A stretch of DNA of 64,000 bases from NCBI RefSeq assembly GCF_020520425.1, contig NC_079490.1:4278001-4342000 (forward strand), in the 5' to 3' direction. The notes under the pieces were generated by a model. That model made no database searches. It saw nothing but the letters and a program-made list of their open reading frames with translations, and was not told the DNA's origin. Shown piece after piece: positions 1 through 11,844 of this stretch. Each line of letters opens with the position of its first letter. Within the stretch, counting starts at the first letter, position 1. The translations under genes and the position numbers were made by a program. This DNA is from Spinacia oleracea (lineage: Eukaryota > Streptophyta > Magnoliopsida > Caryophyllales > Amaranthaceae).

Positions 1-690
1 AAAAGAACACCATCTTATCAAATCTAAGCACATTGTTCTTTTTAATTTTCATTGATTGTTCTTTTAATGCCTAGTGATCTTTTAAGTAGACATGGACTGT
101 TCTTTTCTTCTAGATGCATAGTTCTTTTTAAGCCTACATTAATACTGTACTGTTCTTTTGAGTGTACATTGGTTGTTCTTTTGAGTCTACATTGATTGTT
201 CTTTAAACCTGCACAGTTGGTTCTTTTAAGTTTTTATAGATAAGAACATAGATAAAAAAGAACATAGATCAAATTCAATAGATAAGAACAAAATTATAGA
301 TCTAGGTTTAAGTTCGTCAAAATTGTACTGTTCTTTTTAGTCTATTTGTTGTTCTTTTAACCTGGGCGAATTGTTCGTCAAACAGTAGGGCTAATAAAAA
401 GAACAGACAGTAAATAAATAAAAGAACATAGATCTACTTATTTAATTTAAATTTCCACTGTTCTTTTGAGTTAACATTCGTTGTTCTTTTAAATCTATAC
501 CATTGTTCTTCTAAGTGTATGATTCAGTGACTTAAAATACATTTAAAAAAAAATATAAATGTAGATCTACTTTTAAATTCGTTAAAAAATGTATTTGGTT
601 TCGTTATTGTAATTAGAACATTAAGGAAAACAAAAAGAACAAACAGAAGGTGTAAATGAACCTAGGTTTTTGTTTAAAAAATCCACTTAC

Positions 691-996
691 TCGCTCTCTT
701 CTTCTTCTTCTTCCGTTTCTGAAACTTCTTTGTTGATATCTTCCAACAAATCCGCATCAATTGTTGGTGTAATTTCTTTCTCTTTCTTCTTTTTGTTTCT
801 TAAGTTCAATAAAGTCGTTGTCAAAGGAACATCATCCCTTCAAATGAAATTTTATAGAAAATTAAAATTCATGGGAAATTCTCTAAAAATTAAAATTAAA
901 CTGAAATTCAAGAAAAAAGAAAAGAAAAATGAAGTTGAATTCTTACTCAATAGAACATTTCGCATCAACTTCTTCTCCTTTTTTCGATTTCCCCAT
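691..996 (-). CDS. Unidentified gene start, two exons, continues beyond left edge
   Basis: Two exons read on the minus strand: 996-947, starting at an ATG and encoding MGKSKKGEEVDAKCSI, and 837-691. They join in phase 2 through a GTAAGA donor and a TTGAAG acceptor, and the second ends at a GTAAGT donor after an acidic run (ETEEEEEES). The joined 65 residues have a lysine-rich block (NKKKKEKE) followed by a Glu-rich tail, with no domain I recognise. A CCCTAA-type 5' leader lies just upstream. Downstream exons would lie left of position 1. Because it sits inside a GTTCTTTT repeat zone, it may be the first part of a transposon-carried gene, such as one in a Mutator-like element. That is inference from context only, and function is unknown. 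Confidence 0.4.
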
Positions 997-2032
997 TTTC
1001 AATTGTTAGGGTTCAAGTTTTTGTAACCAGATTATCACTTCCAAAAAACAAATTGGGGAAGTTTTTAGAGTGAAAATAGTAGAATTCCAAATTGGAGAAG
1101 TTCGGATTTGCAATAATTTGAAAGGTTTTGCACTGTTTTTTTGATTGTTGGTGAGTGAAGGTTTTGCATGTAGGTTGAGTGTGAAAGTGAAAATAAATGT
1201 CGCATTCAATGATGTCTTTATATATGATAAATTGAAGAGAGAGAAAATAACTGCTACAGTATTTTCAAATTTAAACTTCCTTTTTTTTTTGTTGTTCTTT
1301 TCGTCCGCTCTTTTGTTCTTTTGGCCTATAAGTAAAGAAAATGATGTTCGTTTGAGTCTCCTTTGTGTTCTTTTTATTATCTGTTGTTAGTATTTTTAAA
1401 TTTGTTTTTTATTAATGTTTTTACTTAAATTATATTTTTTAATTTTTTTTATTTTAAACAGTAATCTATTTTTTAATTTTTTAAAATACAAAATGAAAGA
1501 CAAGTAACTTATTTAATTTTTTTTTTATTAAAAGATTTTGAGGAGAGAGAAATTAACTGCCACGTTTTATGTTTTCATAGGAAAACTTCTGTTTTGCGGT
1601 TTTTTTCTTGCCACGTTCATTATTTCAATAAAAAACTTCTGTTTGGCGGTTTTTTCACTTTTTAACGTTTTTGTTGTTCTTTTCGTTGGTTCTTTTGTTC
1701 TTTTGTGCGTCTGGTGTTGCATTTGCCATGTTCTTTTTAAAAGTGCAGAGAAATCGTTCTTTCCTTGTTTTAACCTTTCTGGTTTTTAATATGTTTGTGT
1801 TTTTCTTTTTTTCTTTTTGTTCTTTTCCTTTACTTTCTGATCTTCTCTCATTTTAGTGTATTATGTTCTTTTACGTGTTTTAATCTTTTTGGTTTTTAAT
1901 ATGATTGTTCTTTTCTATTTGTTCTTTCGTTTAATTGCTGATGTTCTTTCTTTTTAGTGTTTTATGTTCTTTTACGTGTTTTTACTTATTGTTCTTTTAC
2001 GTGTTTTTATTTATTTGTTGTTTTAACCTTTT

Positions 2033-2604
2033 TTGGTTTTCAATGCTATTGTTCTTTCCTGTTTTACTTATTGTTCTTTTGGTTTAATTCTTGATGTTCT
2101 TTCTTTTATATTTTTGTGTTCTTTTATGTTTTTTGTTGCTTTTTTATGTTTTTGCGTTTTGTTCTTATTTTTCTGCGTTTTCAATGCTATTGTTCTTTCC
2201 TGTTTTACTTATTGTTCTTTTGGTTTAATTCTTGATGTTCTTTCTTTTATGTTTTTGTGTTCTTTTATGTTTTTTATTGCTTTTTTATGTTTTTGCGTTT
2301 TGTTCTTATTTTTCTGCGTTTTCAATGCTATTGTTCTTTCCTGTTTTACTTATTGTTCTTTTGGTTTAATTCTTGATGTTCTTTCTTTTATGTTTTTGTG
2401 TTCTTTTATGTTTTTTATTGCTTTTTTATGTTTTTGCGTTTTGTTCTTATTTTTCTGCGTTTTCAATGCTATTGTTCTTTCCTGTTTTACTTATTGTTCT
2501 TTTGGTTTAATTCTTGATGTTCTTTCTTTTATGTTTTTGTGTTCTTTTATGTTTTTTATTGCTTTTTTATGTTTTTGCGTTTTGTTCTTATTTTTCTGCG
2601 TTTT
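2033..2604 (+). repeat. Four-copy 141-bp tandem repeat
   Basis: Four nearly identical units of 141 bp follow one another. The junction word TGCGTTTTCAATGC recurs at 2174, 2315 and 2456, and the last unit ends at TGCGTTTTGG near 2597. The unit length is a multiple of three, so one frame stays open across all copies and translates to a 47-residue hydrophobic, Phe/Cys/Leu-rich repeat. Copies 2-4 are almost identical and copy 1 differs at a few bases, suggesting recent amplification. Every unit is built from the GTTCTTTT motif of the surrounding zone, so it is treated as a repeat and not as a gene. Confidence 0.9.
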
Positions 2605-2611
2605 GGTTCAG

Positions 2612-2633
2612 GTGCACCTAGATCTAGGTGCAC
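2612..2633. repeat. 22-bp perfect palindrome
   Basis: GTGCACCTAGA is followed directly by its exact reverse complement, marking the right border of the GTTCTTTT zone. It could be a recombination scar or part of a transposon end. No function is evident. Confidence 0.7.
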
Positions 2634-2745
2634 GCGCCTGTACCATCCGCGCGTTGGGCTCTGTGTTGACTCTCAACAACTTAGAGGTACCCCCTATCAA
2701 ACAACTCCACATTTTCTACCAATCATACCCATTCACCCATCTTGG

Positions 2746-3292
2746 TAAGATGGTTTCCTCCCCCCACGGGTGCCTACAAACTCAATTTCGACGGTTCTTG
2801 CTAATCTCTTTCAGCAGCAGCAGCAGGTGTCATCATCAGAGATAGCAATGGTAAAGTCTCTTCAGCTGTTGCTTTCAACTTAGGAAGCACTCAAGTTTTT
2901 ATGGCAGAAGCTTTGGCCCTTCACAAAGGCATTCAAGAAGCGATCCGTCTTGGTATTCAAAATCTTCACATCGAAGGCGATAATCTTCTTGTTATTAATA
3001 CGGTGAAAAAAAATCTGGAAACGCCTTGAAAGCTACAAAACATTGTTCATGACATTCAATTACTTATTCAGCATTTCCAAAATGTTCAGATTCAACACGT
3101 GTACAGAAAAGCCAACAGAGCGGCCGATTGGATCACCAACATTGGTCATCTCGTGTCCCATTCTATGTACATTAATTTTTGTAATAGTTCGCAGTTAGAG
3201 TCAATTGTAAATGATGATCACTTAGGCGTTACCCTCGTGCGGAGGGAACCTAAGTTTTTCTTCTTATCTTATAAAAAAATTGTGTCTATATG
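2746..3292 (+). mobile_element. RNase H-domain remnant, LINE-type
   Basis: The translation gives WFPPPTGAYKLNFDGS, then AGVIIRDSNGK, MAEALAL, IEGDNLLVIN and HVYRKANRAADW. These are the conserved blocks of the plant LINE-associated RNase H domain (RVT_3 family), including the DGS, E and D metal-binding positions. At least two in-frame stops (near 2803 and 3027) show it is not translated as one protein. No reverse transcriptase or endonuclease part is present to the left, so this is a fragment. A domesticated single-domain RNase H pseudogene is an alternative. Confidence 0.75.
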
Positions 3293-3301
3293 AATACAAG
3301 T

Positions 3302-3428
3302 GACTCAAATACAACCATTTTTAGTACCAATACATAATATATCACTGTATCAGTACCAAAAATGCAAATTAAGTAATTTTCATTTTTGGTACTGACATAT
3401 ATTGGTACTAAATATGTTGTATTTGACC
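3302..3428. mobile_element. Small foldback element (MITE-like)
   Basis: The left arm (starting GACTCAAATACAACC) and right arm (ending TGTTGTATTTGACCC) are inverted copies. Both carry TAGTACCAATA and CAGTACCAAAAATG blocks, leaving only about 15 bp unpaired. It is a non-coding hairpin of about 127 bp. I could not identify a clear target duplication, so the superfamily is not assigned. Confidence 0.65.
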
Positions 3429-4050
3429 CTTATGATAGCCTGCAATTAGTCTCGATTCTAAACAATGATTACTAACGTGTTCCACTCTTGAGGAGGGTCT
3501 CCTGAGTTATTTTTCTTACCTTAAAAAGAATAGAAAAAATGTACAAATGAAACAACAAAAGCTACCCAATGTAGGATACTAATGTCTAAACTTACTTTTT
3601 TTTTTTTGACATAAGCTAAACTAAGGAAAAGAAATAGACATCGAGGCCACGCCTTTTGAACGATCATGCGCCCTTTAAACCTGTTGTCTATACTAACATT
3701 TCTCCACATAAATCAAATATTCACCACATGTTTTATAAATTGATTTTATGGATTTTATTTCAAATCATACTTTAAAATGGATAAACATATCTAATAAAGC
3801 TATGATAAAATCCATTGCACTATGAAATGTAGGATGTTTCCAGAAAGGGGGCTCACCAATCTTGTAAGAGCGACCTACAATTGAATTCCAGTTGAATTTA
3901 AACTTAAGGATCAAAGTAATGCAATCTAGGAGGAATCCAGTGATTTATATTTTATACACCTTCTTGATGCAAAAACATCTACAGTTTAACAAACAGCACA
4001 TCCCTTTTTGTCAAAAACAGAATCTTCAAAATGTTACATACTTATACTTA
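3429..4050. other. Intergenic, nothing recognised
   Basis: AT-rich sequence with short spurious reading frames. I see no gene, RNA or complete element here. Confidence 0.5.
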
Positions 4051-4288
4051 GGCTTTGTTCTGTTCGACTTATTTTGACTTATTTGAGACAAAATAAGTTC
4101 AGATAAGTTAATTTAAGTTCAGATAAGTTCAGTTAAATTCAGATAATATAAGTTCAGCAAAAATAAGTTTTTTTTTCCAGACACTTTCACACACAAATAA
4201 GTTTATTTCTGACAAAATAAGTTTATTTCAAATAAAATAAGTTCAGATAATATAAGTTCAGTCAAAATAAGTCCAATAGAACGGAGCT
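4051..4288. mobile_element. Tourist-like MITE, TTA duplication
   Basis: The ends are inverted (GGCTTTGTTCTGTTCGACTT against AGTCCAATAGAACGGAGCT) and flanked by TTA at 4048-4050 and 4289-4291. Internally it is made of AATAAGTTCAGATAAGTT repeats. TTA/TAA target duplications with a GGC..GTTC terminus fit PIF/Harbinger-derived Tourist elements. A second copy lies at 59944-60173. Confidence 0.8.
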
Positions 4289-4735
4289 TTACATGTAACT
4301 TCAATACTCGGAAAGTTGTAGATCCTTGACAACTAAACCAACTTGAATTAACTAAGTTCTTGCCTTTCATACCTATCACAATGGCTAAAATCCCAATGGC
4401 CAGTCTTTTACTAGTGGTAGTCTTGAGATTCAACTATGTCATCCGACTATCCGAGGACACTTGATGTGCACGGCCCGGCCATCAGATATGCTGGCCATCT
4501 TTCCGCAACCATTACATTTGCGGGTTAAATTGTAGAAATTCACTGTCTACTTTACAAAATAGAGATACTGATGAAGTACATCAGTATATTTTTACAGTTC
4601 AAACCACACCTGCATAACTGAAGTGTTCTAACATTGAACCAAGATAAGCAAACCAATCTCGTAATTTTCAAAGCGATTCTACTCCTTTTCCGGAGCCCCA
4701 GCAGTTGATGGTGCAGATTCAGTTTAAAAAAAAAA

Positions 4736-7700
4736 TCATTCCCTCTTTGACTTGCCAAACAATAATCTTAATGAATAGGTATTCCCCTTTTGTGCAGCGG
4801 TTTCAACTCGTTTTTCACCGATCTTGCAGTGACAAAATCACGGGATCAGTAAACGGGAAATAGTAACTTGAAAGGGGAAAGGAAGAAAATAATAATGAAT
4901 TCATGAGTCCTTGTCCTCCAAAGAGAATCATTAACAGTTATACTGAATAGAAAAAAGAAAACAAATGCTACTACTAACGAAATTATTTCTATTACAAGTC
5001 ATGCCCACCTGCTAATATCCCGAGAATGGAGAGGCGGCACACAATGATGTTTTTATAAACACAGGGGTACACTGATAATTTCGTATGACATAAACAAGCC
5101 ATTGTTCACATAAACACGCCATTGTTCTTAATTTTTATACCATTATTCTTTTTTTTTACACTATTGTTCCTATTTTAAACCATTGTTTTCATTTTCCATA
5201 CCATTTTTTATACATGTTATGTATTTGGCAATACATAACCGTTACGGGTTTTTACTTCCTCCTAATATCCCACATGCAAACATAATAATGTTATTGTTTC
5301 AAACGTTGAAATGAGTAATCTACTTTTAATTTCTTCATATGCAAGGCTCGCAGACTAAATTTCTAACAAAGTTAAAAAATGCAAATGCCTAAAAGAATCA
5401 TGGATGGAACATTTGGATCGAGCTAGCTGAAAGTCCGCTCATTCTTTTTAGGTTGGGAGACTGTATCCAATAGGAATGAATATGATGCAGTTTACTTTTA
5501 AATCATTGAACAAGTTCATGGTATAAAGAAAGAGGGGGACACGTATTGTTTGATCATAGCAGTTTGAATTAGGGATATTCGTAGTATGCAAAATGTATAC
5601 CTCATCTCAAGTGTAGTGGTGAGTGATGAGCAACCATCCGAAGAAAAGACAATTGAAAACCCAATGTAATAAAATGAGAAATGCAGTACCTTATCCATGA
5701 GCCAAAAGCCAATTGTTGGCATGTACTGCACCAAATACATCACTCCTAGCACGGGCTGACGAAGTAAAGGGACGTGGGCATGGAAACCAAACAGATGTTC
5801 AAAAGAGAAATTAATTGAAGAGAGCGAGAAACATGACAGTAACATAAATCAAACGCATGATATTTTCTGTACAAAAGAAAATTATTACGAATAACAAGTC
5901 AGTCTCTTCTTGCAAAAGAATAAAGATTATGTTACATGCTAAGCTATACTATACAGGTAGCAAAGGGGCTGAGTAAAGATAATAGAGGAGTACGATAAAG
6001 TCTGGAATCTAGATGCAAGTTAATCTTACTGTTGGTTTCCACCTAACCAAGGCAGCAGCTTAATGTGTATTACACTCGATCAATTGCAAATGTAACAATT
6101 CTGCCCTCTTGAACACATTTGACCTTCTAAGAGTCTCCACTTTTTTCTGGTTTTCACATTTTTCCAAACAACATCTTGATCCATCTATCAAGTTCTCAAC
6201 AAATAACCTTTCAACCTAAGTCCAGTGATTGGGACTGTGCGGGCACTCGACACAGAAAGATATCAGGTCAGGCAAAAGCCACCTTGCTGTAGCTTATAAT
6301 CCAAGAGTGGGACGGACACTGGTATTTATCATTGATTAGGGGATTACAACCTTTGATAAGTATGCAAGGATGATAAATTACCAAGTAAAACAATTATTTG
6401 TGAAGACAAACACAGATTTGCAACCGAGCCTCATTCACATCTTGAAGTGTAAATATCAAAAGAATCGACCACCCAAACTCAGAAAACAATAAAAAAGAAC
6501 TTACTTGATAAGATATCCAAACTTCCTTCAGACCATGACTAGCAGCAATTATGGTCAGTTGAGCACACCTTTCAGCAGAGACACGCTTCTGCAACCATTT
6601 TGAAACAGAAAATTCGAATCTGTCATGTGTCAAACATAATCTCGAAAATCTTTCAAATAGGATCAAAGGTGACTTCCAAAAATTATGAGATAGATAAGTG
6701 CATTTTTGGTAAGTAAATGCTAGGATATGACAAGAAAGGGAAGCATTAATCAGTTGCAAAATAAACCAATTCATACATAGGAACAGAAATGCAAAAGAGT
6801 GGCTAATAAAGTAACTAATGTGTCTGTTGTAACAGTTAGAACAAAGCATCAGGTATAAGAACTTTTTTTTCGGGGGGGTGGGGTGGGGATATAACAAAAG
6901 ATTCATTATCTATCACAATTTCATAATGTGCCTCGGAAGAGCAGTGGAAAAAGTTGATTCTGATATCAAGAATATTCGGTATGATCAATAGCTCCATACC
7001 TTTTGTGGTAATTCTAATTTAGTTAAGACTTAGCCTTAACAAAGCTAATTTGAAGTATAACATAAAGCAATCACATTTACTTGTTAATATACTTGGCGAG
7101 AGAACATCAAATCAAGGATGCTCAATAAGTCAATATATAGTATGATGCACCGTAGAATAAACCGTAGCACTGACCTCGATGGACTTTGCTTGCCCTGAAC
7201 TTCCTGCTTCAGCGTTAGTTGATGTCTCTATTGGACCAGGGCAAACAACAGTGACCTTGATTCCCTTTTGAAAGAGCTGTATATGCATAACCATAGAAGT
7301 TTAAGATCTTCAGAAACTGAGATAATGCAACAGTCTATATCAGCCCATCAAAAAATAAACCAGGGATTTTCAGTTGAGGAAGGGTGGAATACCTCTGAGC
7401 GCAAGCAATGGAAGTACCCATTCAAGGCAAACTTAGAAGCACAATACATGGCTTGACCTGGTGCAGGTGTCTTCCCTGCAGCACTACTCATCTAGATGTA
7501 AATTTATCAGATTAGTACACTATCCCCTCAAGAGAGATTTTAAAGTACACACCACCTTAAATTATAAAAAAGGTTTCAAGTGACATACCACTACAAAATG
7601 ACCCCTCCCCCTCTTCAGCATGTAGGGAGCAAGTAGCTTGGTCAGAGATATTGTCCCAAAAACATTTACCTCGAATGTAGCCTATAAGTGAAACATAAAA

Positions 7701-9899
7701 AATCAGCTCTATGAGATGGATGTGTCCCAATAATACTAATATTGATGTGTTTGTAACTTCGTATGATGTGCACGTTATTTCTGTTAACGATATTGCTGAC
7801 TTATACCTTAAGACTTTCTTCAGGAACATCCAGAGCTGCAGATTTCTGCAAAGATTATAACCAAACAGTGGTTATAGAAAAAATGACAAATAAGGACATG
7901 AATAAATTGTGTATTACATAGTAGCATAAGGTAAATAATTGTATTCTACGGGGCATTTTTAATATTAGGGGGTAAAAGACCTTCAACATTATCATCTTAT
8001 TAGCATATTGCGAAAAGCCAGATTCACCCCAATCTAATCTTCCAATCTACACTTTACCCACCCCACCCCCCACCCCCCCCATTTGGTCTAGAAAAGAGTT
8101 TCAGCCGAAAGCTAGTAGCTTTTCTAAAAGTTGCAAAATGAGAACCCACCAGCTAAGTTATTATTATAATTGACATAGGCCACATAGTGCTATATATTCA
8201 TTGATCTGAGAGACCTCGGATTCAAAAGCATCCAAAGTGAAACGTACACAATATCAAAGTTAACAGTTACATACAGGACGTTCATATGCAGCATTATGAA
8301 TCATATAATCAACACCGCCAGGGAAGAAGGCTTCTGCCTTTTCTACAGCCTCCCTGAGAGATTCTTCTCCAGACGCCAAATCAAGAGGTAAAATTTTGAC
8401 ATCATGTGGGGCATGCTTACCTATAACAGAATAAAAAGAACCAATTGAACATACTTGTATAGTAAGTTATTTTCATTGAAGAAAGTCACCGCAAAATAAG
8501 GGTTAGAAATGTACCACTGAGTTGGTTTTTTACCCGCTCCAATTCAGCTTCATTTCGTGCAGACAATATAAGCTTTGCTCCTAAGCTTGCAAACTGTTTA
8601 GCAAGCACCTCCCCTTCACATTCACAATGGAGATGAATATCAGGGCCTTATTTGTTTTCTTATCCTCCTCATTCTCTTCTTGGGGAGTAGGGAATCACTA
8701 AAGTTCAGATAAGGGCAAAAATTGTTGGAGATAGGACAAAAATGTGCCGGAATCTAACGGAGGGGGCTTTAAAGCTGCAAAATCCATTTTGGGGTTTTGT
8801 TCTAAAATAACATTCTACTCGTTGTACAACCCAAACAATGAACTAATGAACTTAATTTGAGCAGAAATTTTGCATAAACTTATGTGTTTCAGTTCCCAAA
8901 CCAGACGTTGTCCTTCTCCCTCACCAGAAAACTTCCAAATATAACAATGAACAATCAATACAATAACAACTAACGGTGAGATGGTCTCGCAATAAGCTAA
9001 CTATTGAAACACATACTGACACTTAACCGAAAATTTACCAGGAAAATTGATCACAGATTGTTCCTAAACCGCTAAACGGAATTGGTGGAATTAATTTACA
9101 ATGAGACGGACTCACTTAAGAGTTTGTGATCAATCAATTGAACTATAGTGACGACACCAACAGAATATGAATTACCAAATGATTTCAACATTACAGCGTT
9201 TAAACATCATCTTTTTTGCTACATACACATCAATTCAACAAGCTCTACCACAATATCAAATAATTTACTACTCCCAAGTTCATAGCAGCTAATAATTGAC
9301 AATAATTCAACTAAAACACACAAATTTGATTGCATACAGATTCCGCGGCTGGCTCCAGTAATCCAAACAACAGAATATGGATATCAACAAACAATTTCAA
9401 CATTACAGCGTTTAAACATCATATCTTTTTGCTACACACTCACCAATTCCACAAGCTTTACAACAATATCAAACAATTTACTACTCCGAAGTTCATAGCA
9501 GCTAATAATTGACAATAGAAGCAATAAATTCAATCAAAACACATAAAATTGATCGCATACCGATTCCGCGGCTGGCTCCAGTGATCCAAACAACCTACAA
9601 AAAAAACGGAATCCAATCAAATTACAAAAAATTAGAAATACGCAATTAAAAAAAATCAAATCGTTGAAATTGACACCAAATTATAACAATTACCTTATCT
9701 TCGAATTCCTTGCGCTTAAGTTTCTTCGAACGGAGGGTGAAATCAGCTGCAAAGAGTGAAATCGAACAAAAATTATGCCGGAAATTAAGAGATAGATTGC
9801 GAAATTTGTGATTGAAGATAAAGATTTACCATCAACAATGGCGAATTTGACGATGTAGAGGATGACGAGAATAAGGAAGAGGACAGGGAGTGGCAGCAT
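4736..9899 (-). CDS. DHRS7-like short-chain dehydrogenase/reductase
   Basis: Twelve exons on the minus strand: 9899-9830, 9746-9694, 9594-9561, 8613-8515, 8420-8275, 7845-7807, 7681-7589, 7491-7393, 7276-7175, 6588-6505, 5755-5690 and 4822-4736. They sum to 972 bp, or 323 residues, with phase kept throughout. Residues 1-20 form a hydrophobic anchor (MLPLPVLFLILVILYIV), so it probably sits in the ER or another endomembrane. The NAD(P)-binding motif TGASRGIG is at 46-53 and the NAG-equivalent HNAA at 127-130. Catalytic Ser181 and the YxxxK pair Tyr194/Lys198 (YCASK) follow, then CPGPIET after the active site. Length and sequence fit the plant DHRS7-like group (as I recall, Arabidopsis At3g03330, about 328 residues). 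The substrate is unknown. A Ketosphinganine reductase (TSC10) is less likely because that family carries TGGSSGIG. Confidence 0.9.
5090..5225. repeat. CCATTGTTCTT-type short array in intron
   Basis: About seven imperfect copies of a 20-24 bp unit (CCATTGTTC followed by T/A-rich sequence) lie in the last intron of the dehydrogenase gene. The motif resembles the GTTCTTTT zone at 1-2605 and may be a remnant of the same element type. Confidence 0.55.
9163..9594. repeat. Tandem duplication that includes dehydrogenase exon 3
   Basis: Two copies of about 215 bp lie head to tail (about 9163-9377 and 9378-9594). The right copy ends in the functional exon 3. The left copy ends in a second version of that exon (about 9346-9377) with one or two base changes. 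It keeps the GTATGC donor, but the TTTGTAG acceptor is replaced by a sequence without AG. The left exon copy is therefore probably a silent pseudo-exon in intron 3. Confidence 0.8.
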
Positions 9900-10927
9900 T
9901 TTTGCGCTCCAACGAAGAACGAGCTATGGGCTATCAGAGAGTATAGAGTATTACACTATGACACTATGGCTTTGCTCATTTCACCCAAATCAGTTTTTAG
10001 TGGTAAAGAAAGAACTTTTTAAAAAAATTGAAAAATTGAAATCACATAATGTAAACTTTTTTGAACTAAAAGATACTTTTTCGCATTGATTGAAGTTTTT
10101 CGGCCATTTACTTGCACGTGCTGCTCACGTGTAGAAGTTTGATAACCTCACAATAAAAACCATTTGTCTGTATGACATTGGGGCATTGCCATGTCACTTG
10201 TTAAGTCATTGCGACTCAAGGAGAGATGTCATAGATTGTCTATATATGGATAGTATATAATACTCCGTAGTTGTTTTATATATAAACTACTTTTTAGCTC
10301 GTGCGATGCACGAGTTTATTTATTAATAAAAAAAATAGTCAAATTATATTGAGGATAACATAGTACGATAGAATTATAACTCCCTAATTCTATCTTAACA
10401 AATTAACATGTAACATATGAAAGAACGAATGAAAAATCACAATGTAGAAATGGAGTAGAGTAGATGAGAATGGAGTTTAATATGACTTGTTCAATTGAAG
10501 TTGGAAATACTAGCTAAAACGTGAGTGAAAAAATAACGTAGTTTAGTTAAAATGAACCACAATGAGACAAGAAAAGGTGTTATATGGTTTTAAAAATAAA
10601 AGATAAAATAAAGAAATGGGGAGGATGACACGTGAAATGTAAATCATCATGTTTTAAAATATTACTCCAGTATATATACTATAGTACGTGTTCAATCCCT
10701 AGCACATGAACCCCAATTCCCCAAGATTAATGTTGAATAAGTGGCCTTTGACTTGAGAGCTTTATTATCTTATAGACTGTGACAAAGAACTTCTAATTTT
10801 TTATACAAGCATGTAACATTAGAATATTAGATTAAAGAGTTCAAAGGTTTACATGAAAAAATTTCAAAGAGGTTTATCCTCTAAAATTACATTTATGACA
10901 AAGAACTTCTATTATGTACCTGGATGG

Positions 10928-11002
<75 letters not shown>

Positions 11003-11401
11003 ACAAAGTTAATTTCTATAGTCTATATATTGGCTTGAAGACGTATATAAAGAGAAAAATACATAATCTTCATGTGATTATATGAACTATAGTAAGCACA
11101 TTAAACTATATGGTGTAGTTATGTTTAGTTATAAAACCAGTATATATGATATGCATTAGTGCATATAATCTTCCGTAAGCATACTTCAGACAAATTTTTT
11201 AGAAGTTCCTTTCTGGCAAATCTATACTATATATTAAAAGACGTTCTTACAAATGTCTACATGTTACGTGGCGCTCTCTCTCAATCCATAAATCTATGCT
11301 ATTAAGACACTTTCATTTAAAAAATAAGAAATATGGTTTGCATAAGCATCAAACCGCAACCTCCAATTTCAAACACTAGAGCACTATCCAATTGAGTTAT
11401 A
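9900..11401. other. Intergenic with TA microsatellite and possible Helitron-type ends
   Basis: This holds no gene. A hairpin reading CTCGTGCGATGCACGAG sits at about 10299-10315, and TCTATACTATATATTAAAAG starts near 11220. Both resemble terminal motifs of plant Helitron-like elements, but they face each other wrongly to be two ends of one copy. Around 11345-11400 a minus-strand stretch (TAACTCAATTGGATAGTGC, then GGTTGCGGTTTGATGC) resembles tRNA A and B boxes. All three are weak calls. Confidence 0.35.
10929..10999. repeat. (TA)n microsatellite
   Basis: About 35 uninterrupted TA dinucleotides. Confidence 0.95.
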
Positions 11402-11640
11402 CTCCCTCCGTAATTATTTAAGGGATAAACTTGTTTTTTCCTACCGTATTTATTTAAGAGATATATACTTGCCATTTTTAATAAATTATCAACCACACCA
11501 TCTAATTAAATAATCTATCTAATATATCTTATGTCCCGCCACCCTATTAAACAAATAATTTCAGAATTACACCCCACCCCCACCCTTCTAAAATGACATG
11601 GCTCCCACTTGTTTGTTTTATTAATTTATTTCATTCAGTT
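11402..11640. mobile_element. Truncated Stowaway-like MITE
   Basis: It begins after TA with CTCCCTCCGTAATTATTTAA. Its body (TTAAGAGATATATACTTGCC, ATCAACCACACCATCTAATT, GACATGGCTCCCACTTG) is the reverse of the intact element at 42091-42372. The far terminal repeat is missing, so this copy is truncated. Confidence 0.75.
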
Positions 11641-11822
11641 TTACATGTTATATTTGCAAAATTAATATTAATATAATATAGAATAATTTTCTTGTGAAAA
11701 CAATTCAAACATAATTTTATTAAAGAATATACAAAATAATAAGTGTATCGCTATTCGACGTCCGCATACGTTAAAAACGCCCGCATATTTTATATAAAAA
11801 GTCAATTTCGCCCTTATATTAT

Positions 11823-11844
11823 TATATCCATAATAATAATAACC

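Larger units (their letters stand above)
1..2605. repeat. GTTCTTTT-rich interspersed repeat zone
   Basis: The octamer GTTCTTTT, or close variants, recurs dozens of times at irregular spacing of roughly 10-40 bp on the plus strand. It stops abruptly near 2605, where the sequence becomes GC-richer and unrelated. Between about 640 and 1000 the motif thins out and a coding-like minus-strand segment appears. This resembles the internal minisatellite arrays of non-autonomous plant DNA transposons, but no terminal inverted repeat is visible because the left part lies outside the window. The class is therefore an inference. Confidence 0.75.

Noticed and set aside
2033-2845. A 270-codon open frame with a repetitive hydrophobic peptide
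   Set aside because: It is the translation of a T-rich 141-bp tandem repeat and runs into unrelated sequence at its end, with no start context or homologue I can name.
11219-11400. A complete Helitron
   Set aside because: Only a possible 5' terminal word and an unrelated, wrongly oriented hairpin at about 10300 were seen. No matching 3' end was found.
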